Source: Hyphomicrobiales bacterium (GTDB lineage: Bacteria; Pseudomonadota; Alphaproteobacteria; Rhizobiales; Aestuariivirgaceae). From it: a stretch of DNA of 9,089 nt. Each line of letters begins with the position of its first letter. Position 1 is the first letter of the stretch. A program made the position numbers and the translations under genes. The stretch covers positions 1-9,089 of the forward strand of contig JAAURV010000105.1 of NCBI GenBank assembly GCA_012032065.1, read 5' to 3'. This document shows positions 1 to 8,495 of the stretch, one piece after another. The notes beneath the pieces are model-generated. The model was given only the letters and a program-made list of their open reading frames with translations, did no database searches and had not been told where the DNA came from.

Positions 1-90
1 GTTGAGGAGTATCTCGGCTGGCAGCGTTCGATCGACAGGCACGGCCTTGCGGGCTTGCGCACAACGCGGATCCAGCAGTACCGCCAGTAA
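1..90 (+). CDS. C-terminal 29 codons of an unidentified gene (5' truncated)
   Basis: Frame 1 is open from the first base to a TAA at 88-90 and would encode a charged tail that starts VEEYLGWQRSIDRHG and ends in RIQQYRQ. The composition (many Arg and Gln, one Trp) suits the end of a soluble protein. I do not recognise the family and 29 residues are too few to assign one. Support for a real gene end is indirect: an intrinsic terminator follows the stop codon by about 25 nt, and no other gene lies between. The gene is transcribed in the same direction as kefF and kefC but appears to be a separate unit, because the terminator and a new promoter lie between them. Confidence 0.5.
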   Translation, partial: VEEYLGWQRSIDRHGLAGLRTTRIQQYRQ

Positions 91-114
91 TTGAGTAGGC
101 GTTAGAGAGTTCAG

Positions 115-143
115 GAGCCGGGGCGGTGGTCCCGGGCTCTTTT
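115..143 (+). terminator. Rho-independent terminator after the upstream gene
   Basis: An inverted repeat forms a GC-rich stem. Bases 115-119 (GAGCC) pair with 135-139 (GGCTC), G134 bulges out, and 120-123 (GGGG) pair with 130-133 (TCCC, the last pair G-T). The loop is the six bases CGGTGG. The stem is followed at once by TTTT (140-143) and then CGTTT. Stem plus T-tract placed just past the stop at 90 is the classic intrinsic terminator layout for plus-strand transcription. It should insulate kefF from the upstream gene. Confidence 0.75.
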
Positions 144-239
144 CGTTTGGGGAGTTTCTCCGGCGCCGCGCGGGGGAGTCGAAGAATCCCGTGCCTGCCA
201 TCCTGACAGGCCAGGGGTCCGTATCTTCGCCGCTCTCAT

Positions 240-268
240 TTGACATCCCCACCACCTCCGCCAATAAA
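240..268 (+). promoter_or_regulatory. Sigma-70-type promoter for kefF-kefC
   Basis: A perfect -35 hexamer TTGACA (240-245) is followed by a 17-bp spacer and AATAAA (263-268), a four-of-six match to TATAAT. Seven bases after the -10 box falls position 275, which is the A of the ATG that opens the KefF homology. The transcript may therefore start at or very close to the start codon. The match is seen by eye; no score or start-site mapping is available. Confidence 0.6.
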
Positions 269-274
269 CCTGCG

Positions 275-892
275 ATGCGAATTCTCGTGCTGTTCGCCCA
301 TCCCAGGTTCCGCCAGTCGGTCGTGCAGAAGGCCATGCTTGCGGCGATCTCTGGCCTTGAGCAGGTGACCGTGCGCGATCTTTACGCCGAGTATCCGAGT
401 TTTATGATCGATGCGGCGCGGGAGCAGGAGATGCTGCTAACGCATGACCTAATCGTGCTGCAGCATCCGTTTTACTGGTATTCCTCGCCCGCCATCATCA
501 AGGAATGGCTCGACATCGCGCTCGAGGAGGGCTGGGCCTATGGTAATGGCGGCAACAAGCTTCATGGCAAGTTCCTTCTCAATGCGGTTTCAACAGGTGG
601 CCCGCAGGATGCCTATCATTCCAAGGGGAGGAACCGCTTCCGGATCGCGGCACTACTCGCTCCTTTCGATCAGTCCGCCTATCTCTGCGGCATGGGCTGG
701 CTTCAGCCTTTCGTCATTCACTCAGGCCGCAAACTCGATCCAGCGACATTGAGCGGGCGGGCGGAGCAGTATCGCGATCTGATCGCCGGGCTTCGCGATG
801 GCAGGCTCGATCCGCTGAAGCATCTGGCGGAGGGCTATGCGCTGCCCGCCGGCTTCGTGGCCGCCCGCAAGGTCCGCGAACATGCATCTTGA
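275..892 (+). CDS. kefF: KefF-type NAD(P)H:quinone oxidoreductase, ancillary to KefC
   Basis: This 205-residue protein is a flavodoxin-fold quinone reductase of the KefF/NQO1-like family. E. coli KefF (about 176 aa) is a cytoplasmic FMN-binding partner that sits on the KefC C-terminal domain and is needed for full antiporter activity. Visible family motifs are MRILVLFAHP (1-10), LIVLQHPFYWYSSP (59-72), GWAYGNGGNKLHGK (86-99), STGG (106-109) and YLCGMGWLQPF (136-146). The frame is open back to a GTG at 191, which would add 28 residues. I prefer ATG 275 because family homology begins there and the added N-terminus (PAILTGQGSVSS) looks non-conserved; a G-rich stretch at 172-178 keeps the GTG start possible. 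Compared with E. coli the protein carries roughly 25 extra C-terminal residues. It overlaps kefC by 11 nt, implying coupled translation. Confidence 0.92.
   Translation: MRILVLFAHPRFRQSVVQKAMLAAISGLEQVTVRDLYAEYPSFMIDAAREQEMLLTHDLIVLQHPFYWYSSPAIIKEWLDIALEEGWAYGNGGNKLHGKFLLNAVSTGGPQDAYHSKGRNRFRIAALLAPFDQSAYLCGMGWLQPFVIHSGRKLDPATLSGRAEQYRDLIAGLRDGRLDPLKHLAEGYALPAGFVAARKVREHAS
869..872 (+). promoter_or_regulatory. Ribosome binding site for kefC
   Basis: AAGG at 869-872 lies nine bases before ATG 882, inside the end of kefF. It supports 882 over the upstream in-frame ATG at 837, which would add a 15-residue Arg/Pro-rich stretch with no family similarity. Confidence 0.55.
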
Positions 893-2738
893 GGATCTTC
901 TACTCGGCAGCTTCGTCTATCTCGCGGCGGCGGTGATTGCGGCACCGCTCTTCGCCCGGATGGGGCTTGGCTCCGTCCTGGGTTATCTCGTGGCCGGCAT
1001 TCTGATCGGGCCCAGCGTTCTCGGTCTGGTGGGGAGCGAGGGCGCCGACGTGATGCATTTTGCCGAGTTCGGCGTGATCGTGATGCTGTTCCTCGTGGGC
1101 CTCGAATTGCAGCCTTCGAAATTGTGGGAGTTGCGCAAACCCATTCTGGGATTGGGCGGATTGCAGGTGGCGTTTACGGCGGCGGCGATTGGGGGCGCTG
1201 CGCTGGCGTTGGGGCTTGAGTGGAAGGCAGCACTGGCGGCGGGGCTCATCCTGGCGATGTCGTCGACGGCGATCGTGGTGCAGAGTTTGAACGAGAGGGG
1301 GCTATTGAAGACGGCGGCCGGGCAGTCGTCGTTTTCCGTGCTGCTGTTCCAGGATATCGCGGTGATCCCGATGCTGGCGCTGCTGCCGCTTCTGGCGGTG
1401 GCGCAGGCCGGCGACGACCATGGCGGATCGTTCATTTCCGGGCTGCCCGGGTGGCTACAGGCGGTTGCGGTGCTCGTTGCGGTGGCGGCGATCGTTCTCG
1501 CCGGGCGTTATCTCATGCGGCCCCTGTTCCGCTGGGTGGCGGGCACCGGCATCCGCGAAATCTTCGTAGCGTTTGCGCTGCTGATCGTCGTCGGCATCAC
1601 GCTGCTGATGGGGTTCGTGGGTTTGTCGGCGGCGCTTGGCACGTTTCTCGCGGGCGTGGTTCTGGCGGAAAGCGAATACCGGCACGAGCTCGAAATGGAT
1701 CTCGATCCATTCAAGGGGTTGCTCTTGGCAATCTTCTTCATCGCGGTGGGATCGGGCATCGATTTCTCGCTGCTGTTGCGGGTGCCGGGGACTTTGATTG
1801 GAACCGTGGTGGGCTTTGTGTTGGTGAAGCTTGCGGTGCTGGTGGCGCTGGCACCGCTATTCCGCATGAATTGGGCAGATGCTTCACGATTTTCGTTTTC
1901 GCTGGCGCAAGGCGGTGAATTCGCGTTCGTGCTGATCTCTTTCACGTTGGGCCTCAAGCTGCTCGATGCCGATTTGGCGGGCCTCCTGGTGGCAGCGGTG
2001 GCGATCTCGATGGCGCTGGCGCCGCTGCTCATGCTCTTCGATGACAAGGTGATGCAACCGATGTTCGCGAGGGGCGGGAGCATCCGCGAGGCGGACACGA
2101 TCGACGAGAGCGAGGCGCGCGTCATCATTGCGGGGCACGGGCGCTTCGGAATGACAGTGGGGCGGTTGCTTCAGGCGAATGGCGTCAAGGCGGTGGTGCT
2201 CGATCACGACGCGGAGCAGATCGACGCGCTGCGGAAATTCGGCTTCAAGGTGTTCTACGGCGATGCCTCAAGGCTCGATCTTCTCGATGCTGCGGGCGCG
2301 CGTGAGGCTGAGGTTCTGGTGCTTGCCATCGACGACCGCGAGAAATCCATGGCGATCGTCGAAACGGTGCAGCGCAATTTCCCGAAGATCAAAATCTTCG
2401 CCCGCGCCATCGATCGCACCCATGCCTATGAGCTGATTAACGCCGGAGTCGAAAATATCCACCGCGAACTGTTCTCATCGTCCGTCGATCTGGCCCGCGA
2501 TGCGCTGGCGGCACTCGGCCACCATCCCTTCGAGGCGCAGCGCGCCGCCAATCTCTTTCGTTCGATCGACGAGAGGCTGCTGCGGACGTCAGCGCCTCAT
2601 CATGGAGATCAAAGCAAGCTCATCGACATCGCGCGAACCGCGCGGGCGGAAATCGCGAAGGTGCTTGGCGCCGATCGCGGCGCTGCAAAGGAAGAGGGCG
2701 ATCCGGCCTGGCATGCACCGGAGCGGGATGACGCCTAG
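882..2738 (+). CDS. kefC: KefC/KefB-type glutathione-regulated potassium/proton antiporter (CPA2)
   Basis: The 618-residue protein is full length for KefC (E. coli about 620 aa). It is an inner-membrane K+ efflux system held shut by glutathione and opened by glutathione adducts; the linked proton entry acidifies the cytoplasm and protects against electrophiles. Residues 1-390 form the CPA2 exchanger domain with about 12-13 hydrophobic segments. The pore motif FQDIAVIP is at 156-163, and HELEMDLDPFKGLLL (268-282) matches the regulatory loop between membrane domain and nucleotide domain. Residues 412-530 form the RCK/TrkA-N Rossmann domain, with VIIAGHGRFG (414-423) as the nucleotide motif, VVLDHD (438-443) and KVFYGDASRLDLL (456-468). 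A charged tail (about 540-618) follows. The start ATG 882 overlaps the end of kefF. KefB is a close paralogue, but the adjacent kefF favours KefC. The frame is intact. The TAG stop lies inside a CTAG shared with the opposing gene. Confidence 0.95.
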   Translation: MHLEDLLLGSFVYLAAAVIAAPLFARMGLGSVLGYLVAGILIGPSVLGLVGSEGADVMHFAEFGVIVMLFLVGLELQPSKLWELRKPILGLGGLQVAFTAAAIGGAALALGLEWKAALAAGLILAMSSTAIVVQSLNERGLLKTAAGQSSFSVLLFQDIAVIPMLALLPLLAVAQAGDDHGGSFISGLPGWLQAVAVLVAVAAIVLAGRYLMRPLFRWVAGTGIREIFVAFALLIVVGITLLMGFVGLSAALGTFLAGVVLAESEYRHELEMDLDPFKGLLLAIFFIAVGSGIDFSLLLRVPGTLIGTVVGFVLVKLAVLVALAPLFRMNWADASRFSFSLAQGGEFAFVLISFTLGLKLLDADLAGLLVAAVAISMALAPLLMLFDDKVMQPMFARGGSIREADTIDESEARVIIAGHGRFGMTVGRLLQANGVKAVVLDHDAEQIDALRKFGFKVFYGDASRLDLLDAAGAREAEVLVLAIDDREKSMAIVETVQRNFPKIKIFARAIDRTHAYELINAGVENIHRELFSSSVDLARDALAALGHHPFEAQRAANLFRSIDERLLRTSAPHHGDQSKLIDIARTARAEIAKVLGADRGAAKEEGDPAWHAPERDDA

Positions 2739-4794
2739 CGGCCCTCGCGGCAGCCTGCGCTATGTGGTACCGCGAGCAAGGCGGCGAGGGCGGCTAACGT
2801 GGCGAAGAGGGGGAGTTCGGTTACGGCGGTGACGCGATAGGCGTTGTTGTCGCGCAGGCCCATCCAGCCGGAGCCGGCCATGGTGCGGCCTTTCTCGACC
2901 TTGAGGAGGCGCGGCATGCCGTCTTCGAACCACGCGAGACCGCCGCCGGTCTGATCCGCGACGGGCTGCAAGCGCGATGCAGTGGCGATGATGTCCGAGG
3001 CTTCGCGGGCATCGGCGTCGCCTGCGGCGGCGACGGCTTTCAGCGTGCCGTCGCCGAGGCGATGCAGGCCCGCTTCCTCGATGTCGATGCGGCGCGCCAG
3101 ATGCCGGGCGTTTCTTCGACGAGAGGCACTTCGACTTCCTTGCCAGACGGCAAAGTAACAGTGACGGGCTTCGCACTCGATGCCATGGTGCGGCGTTCGA
3201 TGGTGAGCTTGCCGGCGGACTGTGTGCCGCCCAGAGCTTCTTCCTCGAGATCGGGCTCCTTCATCAGCCAATGAGCGATGCGGCGGAGCAGTTCGGTTTG
3301 CGGTCCGCCGCCTTCGAAGCCGCGCGCCCACAGCCAGCCATGATCGGACAACATCTGCGCCACGCGGCCTTCACCCTGACGCGAGAGCACGAGCAAGGGC
3401 CGTTCCTCCGGACCCTGCATCACGACGTCGCCCATATTGGCGGCAGCATTGACGACGCGGAACCAGCGGCCCCAACTCGGCGTCTCGCCTTCGCCGCCGG
3501 GAAGTGCCCGCGTCACCGGGTGGCGCTTGCCGCTCTCGGTGATTTCGGGCCGGAAACCGCCTTCGAAGACGCCGCCCAGGGGTGCTGCCGGCATCACATC
3601 GGCGAGCGGCGTATTGTAGAGGCCATCCTCCGCCGCGAAATCAGGGCCAGACGCAATCAGTACAGCGCCGCCTTGCGACACGTAGTTCGCGACATTGGCC
3701 AAATAGTTGAGCGGCAGCACCGCTTGCCTGCGGTAGCGGTCGAAGATGACGAGGTCGAATTCCTCGAGCTTGTCGATGAAGAGTTCGCGGGTGGGGAAGG
3801 CGATGAGCGCCAGCTCCTTGATCGGCGTGCCATCCTGTTTTTCGGGCGGACGCAGGATGGTGAAGTGCACCAGATCGACGGAGGCATCGGCTTTCAGCAG
3901 ATTGCGCCAAGTGCGCTCGCCGGGATGCGGTTCGCCGGAGACGAGCAGCACCCGGAGACGGTCGCGCACACCGTCAACGACGACGATGGCGAGATTGTTC
4001 TGCAGCGACACCTCGCCGCCTTCGAGGGGGGCGACCGAAATTTCCCAGATGTTCTGACCGCCGTGATCGACCAGCACCGGCACTTCGACTTGCGCGCCCG
4101 GAGCCGCCGACATTGTGACGGACTGGCCGCTGCCTGATGTGATGGTGACATCCATCGGCTGGTTAGGGCCGCCGGTTTCCTGAACATGGAAGCGAATCGT
4201 CTGTTCCTTGCCGACAATGCCGAAGCGCGGCGCCTGGTCGACGACGATGCGGCGGTCGCGCTCGCTCTGGCTACCGGTGACGATCGTGTGCAGCGGGCCT
4301 GCGATGCCGGCCTTGGCCACATCCTGCGGCACGTCATGCACCTGGCCATCGGTCAACATGATGGCGCCGGCGAAGCGCTCGGGCGGCACTTCGGCCATGG
4401 CGCGGGAGAGGGCGGCGAAAGCCTGCGTGCCTTCATCCTCGATGGCCTGGCCGGACTTGACTGTCACCACGCGGAGTTCGGTGTTGCCGAGAGCGGCGGC
4501 AGCGGCTTTGAGGCGTTCCTCGGCGGCGTTCACCTGTTCGGTGCGGTTGCCGTTGTTCTGGCTCAAGCTCCGGTCGATTACGGCGATCGCGATGTCGGAC
4601 AAGGCTTCGCGGGTTTCGCTGCGGATCGATGGATTGGCCAGCGCCAGGAGCGCCAGCGCGATCGTCAGTGCACGGAAGTACCAGCCGCGCGATCTGGTGT
4701 AAGCGAGCACGAGCGCGGCCGCAATGCCAAGTGCGGCAAGGACCGCCAGCATGGTCCAGCCGAAGAAGGGATCGAAGGAGAGGCCGAGGTTCAT
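2735..4794 (-). CDS. Membrane protein with vWA-like and glutamine-amidotransferase-like regions (frameshifted)
   Basis: This is the last gene of the minus-strand operon. ATG 4794-4792 overlaps the previous stop as TAATG. With one missing base restored the protein is 686 aa. Two membrane segments (about 10-31 and 38-54) are followed by a von Willebrand A-like stretch with D74-R-S76-L-S78 and a TDG at 148-150. A beta-rich region covers about 185-275. A class I glutamine-amidotransferase-like fold runs about 280-520 (RVLLVSGEPHPGERTWR, LVIFDRY, GGAVLIASGPDF), and I see no obvious catalytic Cys triad. A final hydrophobic segment sits near 655-677 before the REGR terminus. The frame breaks after residue 568 (GIWRA, codon 3093-3091). 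One base is missing in the GC-repeat at about 3089-3096, and IDIEEAGLHRLGDGTLKA continues in another frame to the TAG at 2737-2735. Length becomes a multiple of three only after that correction. Function is unknown; an envelope role with MoxR is inferred from the operon. Confidence 0.85.
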
Positions 4795-7585
4795 TACTGG
4801 CCGGAGCCTTTCCAGCAACGCCGGCACATGCACCTGATCGGCCTTGTAGTTGCCGGTCAGCGCGTACATGACGATGTTCACGCCAGCGCGGAATGCCATT
4901 TCGCGCTGATCGTCCGAGCCAGGGATCACGGCATTGAGCGGCTGACCGTTGTCGTCGAGCGCCCAGGCGGCGGCATAGTCGTTGGAGCCGATCATGATGG
5001 CGGAGACGCCATCGGCATTGCCAGCCAGCGCGCCCCGCTCATCGGCGCGTTCGACCCAGAGACGGCCTTGCGCGTAGCGGCCGGGGAAGCCTTGCATGAG
5101 ATAGAAGGATTTCGTCAGCACATGGCCGGGCGGCACGGGCTCGATGGCGGGAATGTCGAGCTTGGCCAGCATGCGCTGCAATGCCTCGGCGGATGCGGAA
5201 GCACCACTCGAAAGCGCTTCCGCATCATCTTCGCGGAGATCGAAGAAGATGGTGCCGCCGTTTTTCATGAAGGCATCGATGCGTGCCAGCGCTGCATCGG
5301 AGGGAACGGGGCTTGCTGGCGTCACCGGCCAATAGAGCAGGGGGAAGAAGACGATCTCGTCCTTCTCGATGTCGATGCCCATGGGCTCGCCTGTCTCGAC
5401 CGAGGTGCGCTCCGTCAGGATGAGACCCAGGCCTTTCAGGCCGAGCGCGCTGGTGTCGTCAATCGATTGATCTCCGGTGCGGACATAGGCGAGATGGGTT
5501 TGGAGCGTGCTTTGCATGGCGAAGTCATCCGCCGCCTGCGCCATGGCGGGTGGCGGTTGCAGCATGAGGACGCCGAGAAGCAGCAGCGGCGCCACTGCAT
5601 TCGCTCCACGCAGGCGCTGCCAGCCGCCGCCGAGAACGAGCGCGGCGAGGCAATCGAGAAGCAGCAGGATGAAGGCCGCGGTGAAGAGATAGGGCGCCAG
5701 TGGGATGGCGGGCAATGGTTTCAAGTCGCGCATGGCGACGCCCGCCGGAAGGGCGGCGATGGGCTTGTAGTTCTCCGGCGCGGTCTGGAGATTGATGGCG
5801 CGCTCGCTGGCGCCGCGCGTATAGATGCCCGCCGGATTCTGCGGCGATGGTGTTGCCGCATCAATGGCGTTGGCTGGAATGGGCCGCGCGTCTGCTGGAG
5901 GATCGGCAAGGCGGCCATCGCCGGCGAGTGCGCGGCGCGGCGTGTAGGCTTGTTCTTCGCCCGAGATTGCCGGTGCGGCGGCGGCGGATGCGCTTCCGGC
6001 AGAGGGAGCGAGATCGAGCAGCCGGTTCAGCATGGAGACGAACAACCCGCTCAATGGCAGGTTCGACCAGTCGGCATTGGCGGTCACATGGAACAGCACG
6101 ATGTTGCCTTTGCCTTCCTGTTTTGCGGTCACCAGCGGCGTGCCATCGGCGAGGCTGGCCCAGATGCGTTCCTGCAAGCCGGCGTCGGGTTCGGCGAGCA
6201 CCTGGCGGGTGATCCGCACATCGTTGTCGAGCGCAAGGCCGGCGAAGGGACTCTTCTCGCCGAAATCCTGAAGCGCTTGCGGCGACTCCCAGCTTAAGGC
6301 ACTGCCGAGCGAGCGGCCACCCTGGCGAAGGGTGACGGGCACCATGTCGTCGGTGGCGCTCGCGAGCTTGGGTCCGGCGAACCGCACGAGCAGGCCACCC
6401 TTTTCGAGCCAGGCCTTGACCGCGTCGTGGCTGTCCGCCGGAAGCACGCCGATATCGGCCAGCACCAGCATGGAGACTCCCGCGGTCAGCGCTTCCTTCA
6501 GAGCCGGTGCATCAGGCGGCGAGGACATTTCGGCATAAGGCTCCATGGCGCGCGAGACATAATAGAGCGGCGAGAGCAGCGGCTGCGCATCTTCGAGCGC
6601 GGAACCTGAGAGCAGTGCCACAGTCTTTCTCCGCCAGCGGTCATCCATCAGGAATACCGAGCCAGCCGTTTCCTGCCCCGCCACTTCGAGGCGGCTCACT
6701 TCGTTTCTGAGTTCCAGCGGCAATTCGAGTTTCACGTTCGCTTCGCTGGCGTTGGCTGCGAATTCGACCGGAGCGGAAGCGAGCCGGCGGCTGTTAGAGG
6801 CGAGGGCATCGAAAGAAAGGGGCGTGGCGGGTGCGGGTGCTGCGCGATGCACCGATGTTGCAATCGCACCTCCGTCGATCACCGGCTTGCCGATGGCAAG
6901 CGGAAGCGATGCAGAGTCCGGGACGATGGTTTCGACCTCGGCGCGGCCGCCGCCGAGTTCGTGAGTCCGCTTGCGAAGGCCGTGGCATCGCCATTGTCGA
7001 TGCCATCGGAATCCAGATCACGCGCAGCGCTTGCGGCGTTGCGAAGGTTTCGTTGAGTTTGGCGAGCAAGGCAAGTCGTGCGGGTGGCAAAGCGCGCGGC
7101 TCCAATGCTGCGGCGCGGGTCAACGAGTCGGCTGCGGTCTTGGGTGCGAGTTCGGGAGCGCGCGCTTCGGGTGCGGTAACCGCAAGCGTTACCGGCGCTC
7201 CCTGGCGTTGGGCGGCTTGCAGCAGCTCCTTCATCACTTCGCGGCGCTCGTTCCATTGCCGCGACGCGGGCCAGCTATCGTCCACCACGAGAAGCAGCGG
7301 CGTTGAACCCACAGCCGCCGAGCGGCCCGGGGCATAGTCTGGATAGGAGACGCCGAGGATCAGGAGTGCCGCAATCGCGAGCCTCAATAGCAAGAGCCAC
7401 CACGGGGTCTTGTCCGACTCTTGCTCCTTGTTTTCGAGGCCGAGCAGAATGCGCAGCGGCGGGAACTTGACGCTTTGCGGAACCGGCGGCGTGAAGCGGA
7501 GCAGCCACCAGATGACCGGCAGCAAAGCGAGCGCTGCCAGCGCCAGCGGGTTGAGAAAGGCGATCTGCTCGAACAGCGCCATCAT
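4794..7585 (-). CDS. BatA-N / DUF4159 large membrane protein (three single-base indels)
   Basis: Corrected for indels, the gene encodes 930 aa, a usual size for rhizobial DUF4159 proteins. Residues 1-80 are a BatA/aerotolerance-type N-terminus with membrane segments at about 7-30 and 62-80 around FPPLRILLGLENKE. A vWA-like part follows, with LLLVVDDSWPASRQW and IWISDGIDNGDA. A glutamine-amidotransferase-like part lies near 320-410, two membrane segments at about 632-653 and 662-684, and DUF4159 at about 688-915 (LAYVRTGDQSIDD, ERTSVETGEPMGID, FFPLLYWPV, GGTIFFDLREDD). ATG 7585 overlaps the DUF58 stop as ATGA. Three frame changes are seen: a missing base near 7010-7011 (ATTCC where ATTTCC restores WISDGID), a missing base near 6959-6964 (restoring ELGGGRAEVETIVPD), and an extra base near 4797-4806. 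Removing the extra base gives LLERLGQ plus TAA at 4796-4794. No in-frame nonsense codons occur. The biochemical role is unknown. Confidence 0.85.
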
Positions 7586-8484
7586 GCCGAGGCGCTCGTT
7601 CCGAAGGCGCGGCTCTTGGTGCCGCCCACAAGCGCGTGGAGCGTCATCAGAAGCTTGATGGCGGATTCATCGGTGCGGTGCAGGGTGAAGCTCCAGCCGA
7701 CGCGGCGGGCCAATTCGCGAAGCGCATTGCGATGTTCGTTGAACTTGCGGATATAGGCGTCGCGGAGCGACTCGGTTTTGTCGGCGAGATAACGTAGGGG
7801 GCCTTCGACGGCGCGGAACTCGACGCGGCCATCATAGGGCAGAGATTCTTCGGCGGGATCGGTCACTTGCACGATATGGCCGCTGGCTCCAGTCGCCGCC
7901 ATGCGGGTGATGGCGGTTGCGATTTCTTCGATGGGCTGCAGAAAATCGCCGAGCACGACGATACTCGAAAAGCGCTGCACCGGACCCATCACCGGAAGCG
8001 GCGGGCCCTCATGCAGCAGCATCCACTCGGCGATGCGGAGAAGGGTGCCGCGGGAATGGCCGGGCTGCATGGGCGAGCCGATGGCGCCGATCCGCTCATG
8101 GGCGCGAACGGCAAGTGAGCCCAACGCGAGCGCCACCAGTTCGGCACGGTCGCGCTTGGTTGTGCTCGAGAGATGCGACTTGAAGTCCATGGTTGCCGAG
8201 GGCGATGACCAGAGCCACAGTGTGTTGGCGGCTTCCCATTCGTTCTCGCGGATATAGACGCGATCAGAGCGCGCCGACTTGTGCCAGTCGATGCGCTGGG
8301 TCGAGTCGCCGAAGCTGTAGGGGCGGTATTGCCAGAAGCTTTCGCCCGGCCCCGCGCGTTTCCGGCCATGGACGCCGAGGATCACGGTCGCGGCCACGCG
8401 TTCGGCCTCGACGAGCAGCGGCGGCAGCGTGTGCGTTGCTGCTTCCGCCCGGCTGTTCAGTTGAAAGGCCGAAGCCCCGGACAT
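7582..8484 (-). CDS. DUF58 domain-containing protein
   Basis: The 300-residue protein matches the usual size of the short DUF58 proteins that partner MoxR ATPases. The family core is clear: RKRAGPGESFWQYRPYSFGD (41-60), then QRIDWHKSARSDRVYIRENE (63-82). A vWA-like Rossmann region follows, with the MIDAS-position motif WSSPSATM (92-99) and IVVLGDFLQP (175-184). The position that is usually the metal-binding Asp of the D-x-S-x-S/T motif is Ser94 here (codon TCG at 8205-8203), while S96 and T98 are kept. No membrane segment or signal peptide is seen, so it is probably cytoplasmic. ATG 8484 lies 11 nt after the moxR stop, and the TGA at 7584-7582 overlaps the next ATG. The frame is also open upstream into moxR, producing a false 501-codon fusion; I start it at 8484 because DUF58 homology and a ribosome binding site begin there. 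Confidence 0.9.
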   Translation of the reverse strand: MSGASAFQLNSRAEAATHTLPPLLVEAERVAATVILGVHGRKRAGPGESFWQYRPYSFGDSTQRIDWHKSARSDRVYIRENEWEAANTLWLWSSPSATMDFKSHLSSTTKRDRAELVALALGSLAVRAHERIGAIGSPMQPGHSRGTLLRIAEWMLLHEGPPLPVMGPVQRFSSIVVLGDFLQPIEEIATAITRMAATGASGHIVQVTDPAEESLPYDGRVEFRAVEGPLRYLADKTESLRDAYIRKFNEHRNALRELARRVGWSFTLHRTDESAIKLLMTLHALVGGTKSRAFGTSASA

Positions 8485-8495
8485 CGATATGGGCC

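Noticed and set aside
202..215. Short inverted repeat CCTG/CAGG near 202-215 as an operator
   Set aside because: The half-sites are only four bases and no known regulator site is recognised; chance occurrence is likely in GC-rich DNA.
837..881. Upstream in-frame ATG as the kefC start
   Set aside because: The 15 extra residues (Arg, Pro, Ala, Trp-rich) have no family similarity and would overlap kefF by 56 nt. ATG 882 has a ribosome site and fits the known KefC N-terminus.
1220..1918. A 232-codon frame inside kefC
   Set aside because: It is very Gly/Arg-rich and lies fully within the membrane domain of an intact, well-matched KefC.
3271..4137. A 288-codon plus-strand open frame antisense to the last gene
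   Set aside because: The translation has many scattered Arg, Asp and His residues and no motif, while the opposite strand has clear GATase-like sequence. It is a codon-bias shadow.
4186..6297. A 703-codon plus-strand open frame antisense to the DUF4159 gene and the start of the last gene
   Set aside because: Its translation is rich in Gly, Arg, Ala, Gln and His with no recognisable domain, and it crosses the junction of two well-supported minus-strand genes. Long antisense frames are common opposite GC-rich genes.
3040..6882. A genuine giant fused membrane protein as a novel system
   Set aside because: The fusion point lacks a linker, falls exactly where one separate gene ends and the next begins, and a one-base correction restores a stop plus a TAATG junction.
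6955..7015. Programmed ribosomal frameshifting in the DUF4159 gene
   Set aside because: I see no slippery heptamer followed by a strong stem, and seven unrelated sites in one operon would need the same explanation. Single-base sequence errors are simpler.
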